Shown here in pieces: positions 37,659 through 45,947 of a DNA stretch of 64,000 nt (position 1 is the first letter of the stretch; each line of letters starts with the position of its first letter). The stretch is taken from assembly GCA_949299185.1 (NCBI GenBank), contig CASFZR010000006.1, positions 1 through 64,000 on the forward strand, written 5' to 3'. The notes under the pieces were generated by a model. It worked only from the letters and a program-made list of their open reading frames with translations, was not told where the DNA came from and did not search any database. This DNA is from an uncultured Spirochaetales bacterium. GTDB lineage: Bacteria; Spirochaetota; Spirochaetia; Sphaerochaetales; Sphaerochaetaceae. The position numbers and the translations under genes are program-made.

Positions 37659-38617
37659 AGGAGGGCTCGGATGGCAGAGCGAAGCTCCTCCTCGGTCGTA
37701 GCCTTGCCGATGGCGGCCTTCGCTGAGGCGGCTCCGCTGATGCCTTTTAGGTATGCCATGAGCTGCTTCTTCATCTCCCTGCACGCCGTATGCTCGCCGA
37801 AGTAGGAAATAGCGAGGGAGAGATGCCTTTCGGCTGTCTTGATCCGTTCCTCTATGGAAGGAAGCGTGTAGCTTCCCTTTTGCATATACTCCTTCGTCAT
37901 GCGGAATATGAAGGGATTGCCTATTGCACCGCGCGCGAACATGACGCCATCGAGGCCATATTCATCCATCATCTTTACCGCGTCTTCGGGTGTGAAGACG
38001 TCGCCTGAGCCGTAGATTAGGATGCCGCTTCCCCTGAAATGCTCTGCGAGGGTGCGGAACGCGCTTCTGTCCGCGGTTCCTGAATAGCCTTGGGCCCTGG
38101 TCCTGGCATGGAGCGTCAGCATATCGGCACCGGCAGACGCGGCTTCCTCCGCGAACTCGATGTAGTTTATCGACGAGCTGTCCCATCCGAGGCGGAACTT
38201 CACCGATACCGGAGTGTCCGTCGCGGCCTTTATCGTGCGCACTATGCGTCCGATCATTCCCGGCTGCCTCATCAAGGCTGATCCTGCTCCTGTCTTCACG
38301 ACCTTAGGCACAGGACAGCCGCAGTTGATGTCTATGACAGAGGGATCATGGCTGATGAGCCTTTCCATGCATCGGGCCACGGGATCATCGGAGGGAGCGA
38401 ATATCTGCATCACCAGCTCCTTCTCTCCCGGATAGCGCTCAAGGAGCGTCTCAGTCTTCTCTCCGCCTCTGGCAAGGCCTTCCGCGCTTACCATCTCCGT
38501 CACCGCCCCATCGGCTCCAAGCGATCTTGAGACCTCCCTGAAGGCCTTGTCCGTATATCCTGCGAGCGGGGCGAGCATCAGCGGCCCTACGATCCTTGAT
38601 ATTGCTCTCTCTGTCAT
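37655..38617 (-). CDS. dusB: tRNA-dihydrouridine synthase (DusB-like)
   Basis: 320 residues. FMN-dependent reduction of uridine in tRNA. LMLAPLAGYTDKAFR, VMQIFAPSDDP, DINCGCPVPKVVKTGAGSAL with the catalytic Cys, and SVKFRLGWD, LHARTRAQGYSG, YGSGDVFTPEDA, FARGAIGNP are all family motifs. Tail-to-tail with the PP2C gene, overlapping by 4 bases. Confidence 0.93.
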   Translation of the reverse strand: MTERAISRIVGPLMLAPLAGYTDKAFREVSRSLGADGAVTEMVSAEGLARGGEKTETLLERYPGEKELVMQIFAPSDDPVARCMERLISHDPSVIDINCGCPVPKVVKTGAGSALMRQPGMIGRIVRTIKAATDTPVSVKFRLGWDSSSINYIEFAEEAASAGADMLTLHARTRAQGYSGTADRSAFRTLAEHFRGSGILIYGSGDVFTPEDAVKMMDEYGLDGVMFARGAIGNPFIFRMTKEYMQKGSYTLPSIEERIKTAERHLSLAISYFGEHTACREMKKQLMAYLKGISGAASAKAAIGKATTEEELRSAIRALL

Positions 38618-38675
38618 GCTGCGATACTAGCCTATCTCTTGCCAATTTGCTACCTACGTGCTAGCTTCGGATAGT

Positions 38676-39707
38676 ATGAAGCAGAAGACAGCGGAACGAA
38701 GCGATGAATACGCATATGTGTATGTCGTCAAGAATCCTGCATGTAATGATATATCCCTATGTGCCTGGGACAGCGTGCTTTATGGCGGTACTCCCGTCAT
38801 GTATGACACCCGTTTCGGCCTTGATCTCGGAATAGTGGTAGGAGCGGCGCCTCGACCTGGGGATTCATATGCTCCGGGCCCTTCGGATGTGCGCGGTGCA
38901 TGTCTCCATTTCGGCGATGAGGACGAGGAGGAGGGCTATTCATCTGACGCCTCCGAGCATCAGTGCAACTCCTGCTTCCATTGCCAGATCGCGCGGGAGC
39001 CGGAGAAGATGCTGGTCGATGGCGATGTGACATGGATAGACCATCTGGCCACGCCTTCGGAGATGGCGCGCTATGCCGAGAACAGCGAGAAGGAGGAGTA
39101 CGCGACCAGGATCTGCCGCGAGAAGATAAAGAAGCATGGGCTCGATATGAAGCTCGTGACCACGCACTTCCTCCTTGGAGAGCCTAAGGTGATCTTCTTC
39201 TTCACAGCAGAGCAGCGCGTTGACTTCCGCGAGCTGGTGAAGGACCTCGTCGCCGTGTTCCGTATGCGCATAGAGCTGAGGCAGATCGGCGTCAGGGATG
39301 AGTCGAGGCTTATCGGAGGGCTCTCTGTCTGCGGCCGCGACTACTGCTGCCATATGATGACGAGGGAGATGGAGCCTGTGACCATAAAGATGGCCAAGGA
39401 GCAGAACCTGTCTCTCAACAGCATGAAGATATCAGGGCCATGCGGCCGCCTCCTGTGCTGCCTCGCCTATGAGTATGACTACTATATGGAGGAGAAGGCC
39501 TCCTGTCCTCCAGAGGGAACGAGGATCAAGATCGAGCATGAGCTATGGAGGGTCAGCGAGATCAACATACTCTCCCATATGATCACGCTCAGCGCCAGCG
39601 AGGGCCGTACCCTCTCCGTGCCATCGGAGGAGATCAGCTTCAACAGCGCCACAGGCTACTGGGAGCTTTCCGAGGAGTATCAGGAGGAGCTGTTCTCCGC
39701 GGAGTGA
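38676..39707 (+). CDS. PSP1/RicT-like domain protein
   Basis: 343 residues from ATG 38676; a GTG at 38658 is also possible. Signature RQIGVRDESRLIGGLSVCGR, YCCHMM, then MKISGPCGRLLCCLAYEYDYY matches the PSP1 C-terminal domain of RicT (YaaT), a Fe-S partner of RNase Y in B. subtilis. Extra Cys (NSCFHCQIA) may also bind a cluster. Most relatives are shorter; here an acidic insert (FGDEDEEEGYSSD) follows the N-terminal part. With rny also in the window, a link to RNA decay is reasonable but inferred. Confidence 0.88.
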   Translation: MKQKTAERSDEYAYVYVVKNPACNDISLCAWDSVLYGGTPVMYDTRFGLDLGIVVGAAPRPGDSYAPGPSDVRGACLHFGDEDEEEGYSSDASEHQCNSCFHCQIAREPEKMLVDGDVTWIDHLATPSEMARYAENSEKEEYATRICREKIKKHGLDMKLVTTHFLLGEPKVIFFFTAEQRVDFRELVKDLVAVFRMRIELRQIGVRDESRLIGGLSVCGRDYCCHMMTREMEPVTIKMAKEQNLSLNSMKISGPCGRLLCCLAYEYDYYMEEKASCPPEGTRIKIEHELWRVSEINILSHMITLSASEGRTLSVPSEEISFNSATGYWELSEEYQEELFSAE

Positions 39708-39733
39708 TCCAATAATCATCTGACAACCTGCGC

Positions 39734-39763
39734 CATCCCCGGAAACGGGGATGTCTTCGTCTT
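39734..39763 (+). terminator. Terminator after the PSP1 gene
   Basis: CATCCCCG (39734-39741), GAAA loop, CGGGGATG (39746-39753), then TCTTCGTCTTT. A stable GNRA tetraloop stem; separates the PSP1 gene from the operon that follows. Confidence 0.8.
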
Positions 39764-39771
39764 TGGTGTCG

Positions 39772-39801
39772 ATTCATCGGGGATAAGTCACGATTCATCG
39801 G
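39772..39801 (+). repeat. Paired ATTCATCGG direct repeat, 21-bp period (site B)
   Basis: ATTCATCGG at 39772-39780 and 39793-39801, period 21 as at site A. The spacer GGATAAGTCACG matches site A's AGATAAATCATC at 8 of 12 positions. It lies just after a terminator and before the 39882-49991 operon. TATATA follows at 39810-39815 and could be part of a -10 box, but no good -35 is seen, so promoter geometry is unclear here. Confidence 0.7.
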
Positions 39802-39881
39802 ATTAGGTATATATAGGGCTAAAGGCATCCTTGCCATTGTGATACCTTCACCCTGAGCTATTGCTTATGGAGGAGGATGCT

Positions 39882-40070
39882 ATGAGCTGTGATAACTCCA
39901 GACCGTGTCCATGTACATATGACTGTCCGCGGCATGGCAGGTGCTGCGCCTGCGTCGCGCATCACCGTGATCATGATGAGGGAGTCCCTGGCTTCTTCTC
40001 TCCAGAGGCTGAGGCTACCTATGACAGGAGCATCGAGGCCCTTGCAAGGGACAAGGGAATCATCAGGTAG
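39882..40070 (+). CDS. DUF6485-like cysteine-rich small protein
   Basis: 62 residues from ATG 39882 with GGAGGAGG just upstream. Six cysteines occur in the first 30 residues (MSCDNSRPCPCTYDCPRHG, then RCCACVAHH), followed by FFSPEAEATYDRSIEALA. This agrees with a small family (DUF6485) with a Cys-rich, probably metal-binding, N-terminus and a conserved yFs.eaEkTyDRSie tail. Function unknown. First gene of the large nutrient/signalling operon, 18 bases before the first lipoprotein. Confidence 0.75.
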   Translation: MSCDNSRPCPCTYDCPRHGRCCACVAHHRDHDEGVPGFFSPEAEATYDRSIEALARDKGIIR

Positions 40071-40088
40071 TCTTTTCTGGGGGTAGGT

Positions 40089-41153
40089 ATGAGACGATTG
40101 CTTGGCGTGGCGGTCCTTGTGTTGCTTCTTGCTGGATGCGCTACGACTGATGCCGGACGTAGTCCGGTCGAGGGTAAGAAGGTCGCCTATGTGCTGAACA
40201 TGGCCCGTAGCGATATCTTCACTGATGCCGCCGCCGGTGCCGTCGATACCGCGCGTGCGCTTGGAATGAGGTGTACGGTGTACTTCACCGGCGGGGATGA
40301 CGCGCTTTTCATCTCCTATGTCAACACGCTTGCGGCGGAGGGCTATGATGGCCTCTTCCTTTCCCATGGAGGCAGGAAGTACTCCCATAGCCTGATATCC
40401 TCCGTGCTGCTGCTTTATCCCCAGCTGTCGATCGTCACCTTCGATACCGAGCTGATAGGACCTGAGGGAGAGCCTGAGGCAATCGATGGCGTCACGCAGT
40501 TCTTCCAGGATGACCGTGAGCTTGCCACGATACTCCTTGACTTCATCATCGAGGAGGTGGCTGAGGAGCGTCCTGCGAGGATCCTTAAGCTATGGGTTCC
40601 TGATTATATCGCGGCGTTCGACCGGAGGAACGAGGGCTATGAGGCATATGAGGAGTCTGGCCTGATAGATACGGTCGCTGTCGTCTCTCCATCCGTGGAG
40701 ATCGATCCGGAGCTTGCAGCCTATAGGGCGATGATGGAAGCCCTGAAGACGATCGATGAGGGTGATGTCGATGCCATCTGGGCTGCATACGATGCCTATG
40801 GCCGTGGCTGTTACCGCGCTCTCGCTGAATCCGGGAAGGATATCCCGATGGTATCCGTGGATATCTCCGAAGGCGATATGTCCCTGATGGCCGAGCCTGG
40901 TTCCCTGTGGCTTGCCTCTGCCTGTACCGATTTCCGCGCGAACGGCGAGCAGGGAATGAGGATCCTTGCCCTCGAGATGGCGGATGAGTATGAGAGCATT
41001 CCTTCTGCCTGGATCGAGATGGGAGCCTCGCTCATAACCCGGGAAGATCTGCCTGGAGAGGGAGAGAGCCTTTCTGACACGGCTCCTTCGTCGTATGGCG
41101 ATCCTTCAGAGCTTGTCACCAGTCCCTGGATAAGGGACGCGATCGGATACTAG
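40089..41153 (+). CDS. Periplasmic-binding-protein-like lipoprotein (RbsB fold)
   Basis: 354 residues. Signal peptide with lipobox LLLAGC, Cys17 lipidated. The mature part has the type I periplasmic fold used for sugars and autoinducer-2: VAYVLNMARSDIFTDAAAGA, YDGLFLSHGG, DAIWAAYDAYGRGCYRALAE, IPMVSVDIS. No matching ribose-type permease is present; the neighbours are polar amino-acid ABC parts. It may act as an input sensor or deliver ligand to an unlinked carrier. Confidence 0.82.
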   Translation: MRRLLGVAVLVLLLAGCATTDAGRSPVEGKKVAYVLNMARSDIFTDAAAGAVDTARALGMRCTVYFTGGDDALFISYVNTLAAEGYDGLFLSHGGRKYSHSLISSVLLLYPQLSIVTFDTELIGPEGEPEAIDGVTQFFQDDRELATILLDFIIEEVAEERPARILKLWVPDYIAAFDRRNEGYEAYEESGLIDTVAVVSPSVEIDPELAAYRAMMEALKTIDEGDVDAIWAAYDAYGRGCYRALAESGKDIPMVSVDISEGDMSLMAEPGSLWLASACTDFRANGEQGMRILALEMADEYESIPSAWIEMGASLITREDLPGEGESLSDTAPSSYGDPSELVTSPWIRDAIGY

Positions 41154-41163
41154 GAGGTGGGTG

Positions 41164-41880
41164 ATGAAGAAAGCATATGCCATCCTCATCATGGTACTGG
41201 CCGTTGCCATCTCAGGCTGTACGACGGTTGATATCGATCGCCAGGGAGCATATGAGAGGGCTGTCAGGGATGCGGTATTCGCAGAGGAGTGTGAGCTGAT
41301 GCCGCTTGTCGAGATCACTCCTGACTCTGAGCTTACGACATGGAACGAAGAGGGAAAGGTCCTGATGCTCTCATGGAACAGGCATCCTGAGAGGTATATC
41401 GAAGGAACATCCTATACCCTTGAGAATGGTGAGATATGGACATTCACGGATAAGGAGATCCTTGTCTGGTACGAGGAGAACGGGGAGGGCGTCGAGGACT
41501 GGGTGCTGCGCCTAGAGGAGCTTATCGGGCTGCCTGAGGGAAGCGGATACACGCATGTCTCCGCCTTCTGGTGCGATCCGGAGGAGCTTATACGCCCGGC
41601 CTATGTCACGGATATAACGGCGCAGATGGATGCCTCTGCACTGGATGGTTCGGCCCTCGGCGCATTTGAGGAGTGGTTCGAGGGGAATATCATCTGGTCA
41701 TATTTCGATTCCGCATATCCTTGGACACGCCTTGGATACACCTACGACTGGGATGAGGCCGGGGATGAGTATGGCCTGACAGAGTTCATCATACTTCCGG
41801 GATCCGAGGTGGAGATCGAGTGGACCATCACCACCGAGGAGTTCCTTTCATGGCTTTCCGAAGGAGGATCGAATGGATAG
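41164..41880 (+). CDS. Lipoprotein of unknown function
   Basis: 238 residues from ATG 41164. Signal peptide with lipobox AISGC (Cys19). The mature part is acidic and rich in Trp/Tyr (LSWNRHPERYIEGTSYTL, NIIWSYFDSAYPWTRLGYTY). I recognise no family. It lies 10 bases after the first lipoprotein and overlaps the next gene by 8 bases, so it is co-expressed with the ABC transporter and may be an accessory surface protein. Confidence 0.75.
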   Translation: MKKAYAILIMVLAVAISGCTTVDIDRQGAYERAVRDAVFAEECELMPLVEITPDSELTTWNEEGKVLMLSWNRHPERYIEGTSYTLENGEIWTFTDKEILVWYEENGEGVEDWVLRLEELIGLPEGSGYTHVSAFWCDPEELIRPAYVTDITAQMDASALDGSALGAFEEWFEGNIIWSYFDSAYPWTRLGYTYDWDEAGDEYGLTEFIILPGSEVEIEWTITTEEFLSWLSEGGSNG

Positions 41881-43399
41881 ATACCGCGTGAAGGGGGTGC
41901 TTGCAGCACTCCTTGTCTCTCTGATTCTTGCCTTTACCGGCTGTTCAGGCAGCGATGGCTCCGGTCAGCTCTATCACAGCCTTGATGAGATGAAGGCTCC
42001 TGGTACCGTTATCGGAGTGATGACCGGTACGATATTCGATGGGATATCATCATCGACGTTCCCAGAGGCCAGGCTTGAGTATTACAATGCCTATGCCGAT
42101 ATGGCATACCTGGTATCGCAGGGACAGCTGGCGGGGTACCTTACCGATGAGCCTCTGGCACGCTATACCCAGATAACATTCCCCTCGGTCACATACATAG
42201 ATGAGAGCTTGGGTGAGGCGAACTATGCCTTCGCCTTCGCCAAGACCGATATGGGGACGAAGCTCAAGAACGAGATGAACCAGTTTCTTGCCAGCATCCG
42301 CAAGGACGGCACGCTGGAGGAGATCGACTCGATCTGGTTCGGCAGCGATGAGTCGAAGAAGGTCATCGACAGATCTGGCCTTACCGGTGAGAATGGCACG
42401 ATACGTGTCGGAACGAGCGTTGAGTGCGCACCGTTCACCTACATGGTCGATGGTGAGGTCGCCGGCTATGAGATCGATATTCTCTACCGCTTCTGCCGTG
42501 AGTATGGGTATATCCCGGAGATATCTACATCGGATCTCACATCCCTTATCCCCGGACTCCTGAACCGCTATGACATGGGTGCTAGCTGCATAACGATCAC
42601 CGAGGAGCGCAAGGAGAGCATCCAGTTCTCTGACCCTGATTATTATGGCGGTATCGTGATGGTCGTGAAGGGCGATGAGGTCAAGGCCGGTATCTGGGAC
42701 ACGCTCCGTGACAGCTTTGAAAAGACATTCGTCAGGGAGAACAGATGGCAGATGATCCTCCAGGGGCTCTGGGTGACCGTGCAGATATCCGTGCTGGCAA
42801 CGGCCATGGGCACGGTCCTGGGATTCGGGCTATGCCTGATGAGGCTGACGAGGAGCCGCATCGCCCATGGCATCGTGCAGGTATATGTCCGTATCCTGCA
42901 GGGAACCCCTATAGTCGTGCTTCTGATGATCCTCTTCTATATCGTGTTCGCGGGTACTTCCCTTGATGGCATATGGGTCGGTGTCATAGGCTTCGGCCTG
43001 AACTTCGCGGCATATTTCTGCCAGATGATGTACACCGGCATCAAGGCCGTGGACAAAGGACAGACCGAGGCCGCGCTCGCTATAGGATTCACCAAGGTGC
43101 AGTCCTTCCTCAAGGTCGTGCTTCCACAGGCGGCGATACATTTCCTTCCGATGTACAAGGGGGAGTTCATCTCGCTGATAAAGATGACCTCCGTAGTCGG
43201 GTACATAGCGATACAGGACCTTACGAAGATGAGCGACATAATCAGGAGCCGTACCTATGACGCGTTCTTCCCGCTCATAACGACCGCGGTTATCTACTTC
43301 ATCATATCGTGGCTCCTGAGCCTCGTGGTCAGCGCCGTGGAGATAAAGGTCGAACCTGATCGGAAGAACAGGACCGTAAGAGGAGTGAGGATGCAATGA
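41873..43399 (+). CDS. Amino-acid ABC transporter: substrate-binding domains fused to permease
   Basis: 508 residues. Lipoprotein-like signal (FTGC, Cys24), then a first SBP3-like segment resembling lobe 2 ([25 protein letters not shown], about 35-165), then a second resembling lobe 1 ([45 protein letters not shown], about 185-280). The rest is a His/Glu/Gln-type permease with the EAA loop [22 protein letters not shown]. The two lobes look circularly permuted. Likely imports polar amino acids with the ATPase encoded next (ATGA overlap). Confidence 0.88.
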   Translation: MDRYRVKGVLAALLVSLILAFTGCSGSDGSGQLYHSLDEMKAPGTVIGVMTGTIFDGISSSTFPEARLEYYNAYADMAYLVSQGQLAGYLTDEPLARYTQITFPSVTYIDESLGEANYAFAFAKTDMGTKLKNEMNQFLASIRKDGTLEEIDSIWFGSDESKKVIDRSGLTGENGTIRVGTSVECAPFTYMVDGEVAGYEIDILYRFCREYGYIPEISTSDLTSLIPGLLNRYDMGASCITITEERKESIQFSDPDYYGGIVMVVKGDEVKAGIWDTLRDSFEKTFVRENRWQMILQGLWVTVQISVLATAMGTVLGFGLCLMRLTRSRIAHGIVQVYVRILQGTPIVVLLMILFYIVFAGTSLDGIWVGVIGFGLNFAAYFCQMMYTGIKAVDKGQTEAALAIGFTKVQSFLKVVLPQAAIHFLPMYKGEFISLIKMTSVVGYIAIQDLTKMSDIIRSRTYDAFFPLITTAVIYFIISWLLSLVVSAVEIKVEPDRKNRTVRGVRMQ

Positions 43400-44502
43400 T
43401 CTCAATAAGGAATCTCAGGAAGGAGTATCCGGGTGTCACGCCTCTCAAGGACGTGACTGTCGATATAGAGAAGGGAGAGGTGATCTCGATAATAGGCCCT
43501 TCCGGAACGGGAAAATCAACGCTGCTGCGCTGCATTAATCTTCTGGAGCGTCCCACGTCGGGCTCTATAACGATCGATGGAGACACTATCACGGATAAGG
43601 GCTGCAAGGTCCATCTGGTCCGTCGCAAGATGGGGATGGTCTTCCAGTCATTCAACCTCTTCATGAACAAGAACATCATCGAGAATATCATGATGGGGCC
43701 CGTATCGCTGCTTGGAAAGACCAGGCAGGAGGCCTATGACAGAGGCATGGAACTGCTGCGCATGGTGGGACTGGCGGATAAGGCGCTCTCATTTCCCGAT
43801 GAGCTTTCAGGGGGACAGAAGCAGCGTGTCGCCATAGCCCGCACCCTCGCCATGGATCCGGAGATCGTGCTTTTCGATGAGCCGACGAGCGCGCTTGATC
43901 CGACGATGGTCGGAGAGGTGCTGGCAGTCATACGCAGCCTCGCGAGGCAGGGGCTTACGATGATGATCGTCACTCATGAGATGAAGTTCGCCAGGGATGT
44001 ATCGACGCGCGTATTCTACATGGATCAGGGAGTCGTGTACGAGGAAGGAACGCCTGAGGAGATCTTCGATAACCCCAAGAAGGAGAGGACTAGGCAGTTC
44101 ATACGTCGCCTGAAGGTCTTTGAGGAGACGATATCCTCCCGCGATTTCGATTTCATCGGCATCAATAGCCGCATGGAGGAGTTCGGACGGCGTCATATGA
44201 TGCCTCAGCGGATCATCAATGGCATGCAGGTTGTCTTCGAGGAGCTGTGCGTGCAGACGATAATGCCGCAGATGGCTGATGATTTCCGCCTGCAGATCTC
44301 GGTGGAGTACTCTGATGAGAACAGCGTGGCTAGCATGAGGATACGCTACAGCGGCGATCGCTTCGATCCCGTTGAGCGCGGAGATGAGCTTTCCATGATG
44401 CTCGTCAGGAGCGTTGCCGAGGATATCTCATACAGGGCTATCGATGAGGATGGCTACTCATCTGAACTCTCGATGAGCCTTGTATCGGGAGAGAGGCATT
44501 GA
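43396..44502 (+). CDS. Amino-acid ABC transporter ATPase with C-terminal degenerate RsbW-like domain
   Basis: 368 residues. Residues 1-240 are a complete GlnQ-type ATPase: Walker [11 protein letters not shown]-loop VFQSFNLF, signature LSGGQKQR, Walker [13 protein letters not shown] and the switch VTHE. Residues about 247-368 are an extra domain with RsbW layout: [47 protein letters not shown] and [15 protein letters not shown]. The N-box Asn is replaced by Gln287 and the glycine lid is lost. GlnQ proteins normally end near residue 245. The tail is well placed to control the transporter allosterically. Confidence 0.9.
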   Translation: MISIRNLRKEYPGVTPLKDVTVDIEKGEVISIIGPSGTGKSTLLRCINLLERPTSGSITIDGDTITDKGCKVHLVRRKMGMVFQSFNLFMNKNIIENIMMGPVSLLGKTRQEAYDRGMELLRMVGLADKALSFPDELSGGQKQRVAIARTLAMDPEIVLFDEPTSALDPTMVGEVLAVIRSLARQGLTMMIVTHEMKFARDVSTRVFYMDQGVVYEEGTPEEIFDNPKKERTRQFIRRLKVFEETISSRDFDFIGINSRMEEFGRRHMMPQRIINGMQVVFEELCVQTIMPQMADDFRLQISVEYSDENSVASMRIRYSGDRFDPVERGDELSMMLVRSVAEDISYRAIDEDGYSSELSMSLVSGERH

Positions 44503-45938
44503 TGGAACATGTCGCGTCATCCGTTGGCGGATATGACGATCTCTTCCATCATAATGAGGGGCAGGCGAACCACTATACGGCTCTCTGCCTCCGTCTTGCG
44601 GCCATCGTCGCTGCCGTTATATGGATGCTGAACGTGGCGGGCTTCTTCATCGTCGACAGGACGATGATGAATATGATAATGCCGCTGTCGATAGTGATGT
44701 TCCTGATTCCCACTGTCCTGGAACGGGCGGGGATGAACGCGAGGAAGGAGACTAAGTATCTGATGATCGGATGCTTCGCGCTTGGTATCGCGATGCTGTC
44801 GGCGGTCCTGACGATGCACACGGTACTGGCCTGGAGCTGTCCGATCATACTCTCATGCCACTACTATTCCCCGCGTGTCACGCGCTTCACCACGTTCTCG
44901 GTGCTTGCCTTGATGCTCGTGACATTCTATCTCGGCCTGCCGGTCGGCGTATGGGATAGCAATGTGATGCGCGCCAATGAGGATCCCGGAAGCGCTGTGC
45001 TGAGGCTTGAGTATATAAGGCAGCATATGTCCACCGGGGATAATATATATGTCCGGGGATTCAACTTCTATTATCTGCCGCGCGCGATGATCCTGGTGCT
45101 TGTGCATCTTATCTCGATGACGCTCTCGAGACGCACCCATGCGCTTATCTCGATGCAGGACCGGCTTGTCCGGGATACCGAGCGTATACGTGCCGAGCTT
45201 GATATAGCTACCGAGATACAGACATCGGTGCTACCGTCGACGTTCCCGGCCTTTCCTGACCGGGATGAGTTCGATATCTTCGCCTCGATGACGCCTGCGA
45301 AGGAGGTCGGCGGGGATTTCTATGATTTCTTCATGGTCGATGAAGGCCATCTTGCCATAGTGATGGCTGATGTCTCCGGCAAGGGCGTTCCTGCGGCTCT
45401 CTTCATGATGATAGGCAAGACGCTCATCAAGAACCATACGGTTCCGGGAAGGACTCCCGGCGATGTGTTCACCATCGTCAACAGGCTGCTTGCGGAATCA
45501 GACAAGGAGGGTTTCTTCATCACGGCCTTTGAAGGCGTGCTGGATCTTTCCTCCGGAGAGCTTCTGTATGCCAATGCCGGACATGAACCTCCGTTCATAT
45601 CGCGTTCAGGTTCGCCGTTTGCCGCGGAGCCCATTGCCCCTGGCTTCGTGCTTGCGGGGCTGGAGGATACCGTATACAAGACCGGGCGGATCATGCTCAC
45701 TCCCGGGGATAGGCTCTTCCTTTACACCGACGGTGTATCAGAGGCGGTCAGGACCGATGGCTCGCTCTTCGGCAGGGAGAGGATAGGATCGGCGCTCTCA
45801 TCCTGCGGCCCGGCCTCTCCTGAGGACATGATCAAGGCGATGAGCGGTACCCTCAGTACATTCATGGCCGGGTGTGATCAGGCTGATGATATAACGATGC
45901 TCTGCCTGGAATACAGGGCGGAGAATCAGGGTAGATAG
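44502..45938 (+). CDS. Membrane PP2C (SpoIIE-type) phosphatase
   Basis: 478 residues from ATG 44502, one base overlapping the upstream stop (TGATG). Six or so hydrophobic helices (about 30-215) replace the extracytoplasmic sensor of the other PP2C; then a short coiled coil and PP2C with AKEVGGDFYDFFMV, VMADVSGKGVPAALFM, YANAGHEPPF, FLYTDGVSEAV and DDITMLCL. The catalytic half is very similar to that of the protein at 35652-37658, but no GHKL tail is present; the neighbouring ABC ATPase and symporter carry such domains instead. Likely acts on a STAS protein. Confidence 0.9.
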   Translation: MEHVASSVGGYDDLFHHNEGQANHYTALCLRLAAIVAAVIWMLNVAGFFIVDRTMMNMIMPLSIVMFLIPTVLERAGMNARKETKYLMIGCFALGIAMLSAVLTMHTVLAWSCPIILSCHYYSPRVTRFTTFSVLALMLVTFYLGLPVGVWDSNVMRANEDPGSAVLRLEYIRQHMSTGDNIYVRGFNFYYLPRAMILVLVHLISMTLSRRTHALISMQDRLVRDTERIRAELDIATEIQTSVLPSTFPAFPDRDEFDIFASMTPAKEVGGDFYDFFMVDEGHLAIVMADVSGKGVPAALFMMIGKTLIKNHTVPGRTPGDVFTIVNRLLAESDKEGFFITAFEGVLDLSSGELLYANAGHEPPFISRSGSPFAAEPIAPGFVLAGLEDTVYKTGRIMLTPGDRLFLYTDGVSEAVRTDGSLFGRERIGSALSSCGPASPEDMIKAMSGTLSTFMAGCDQADDITMLCLEYRAENQGR

Positions 45939-45947
45939 GTACGGAAT

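Noticed and set aside
31827..39801. ATTCATCGG repeats as a CRISPR array or IS ends
   Set aside because: Only two copies at each place, unit and spacer too short, no cas genes, no inverted ends and no transposase next to them.
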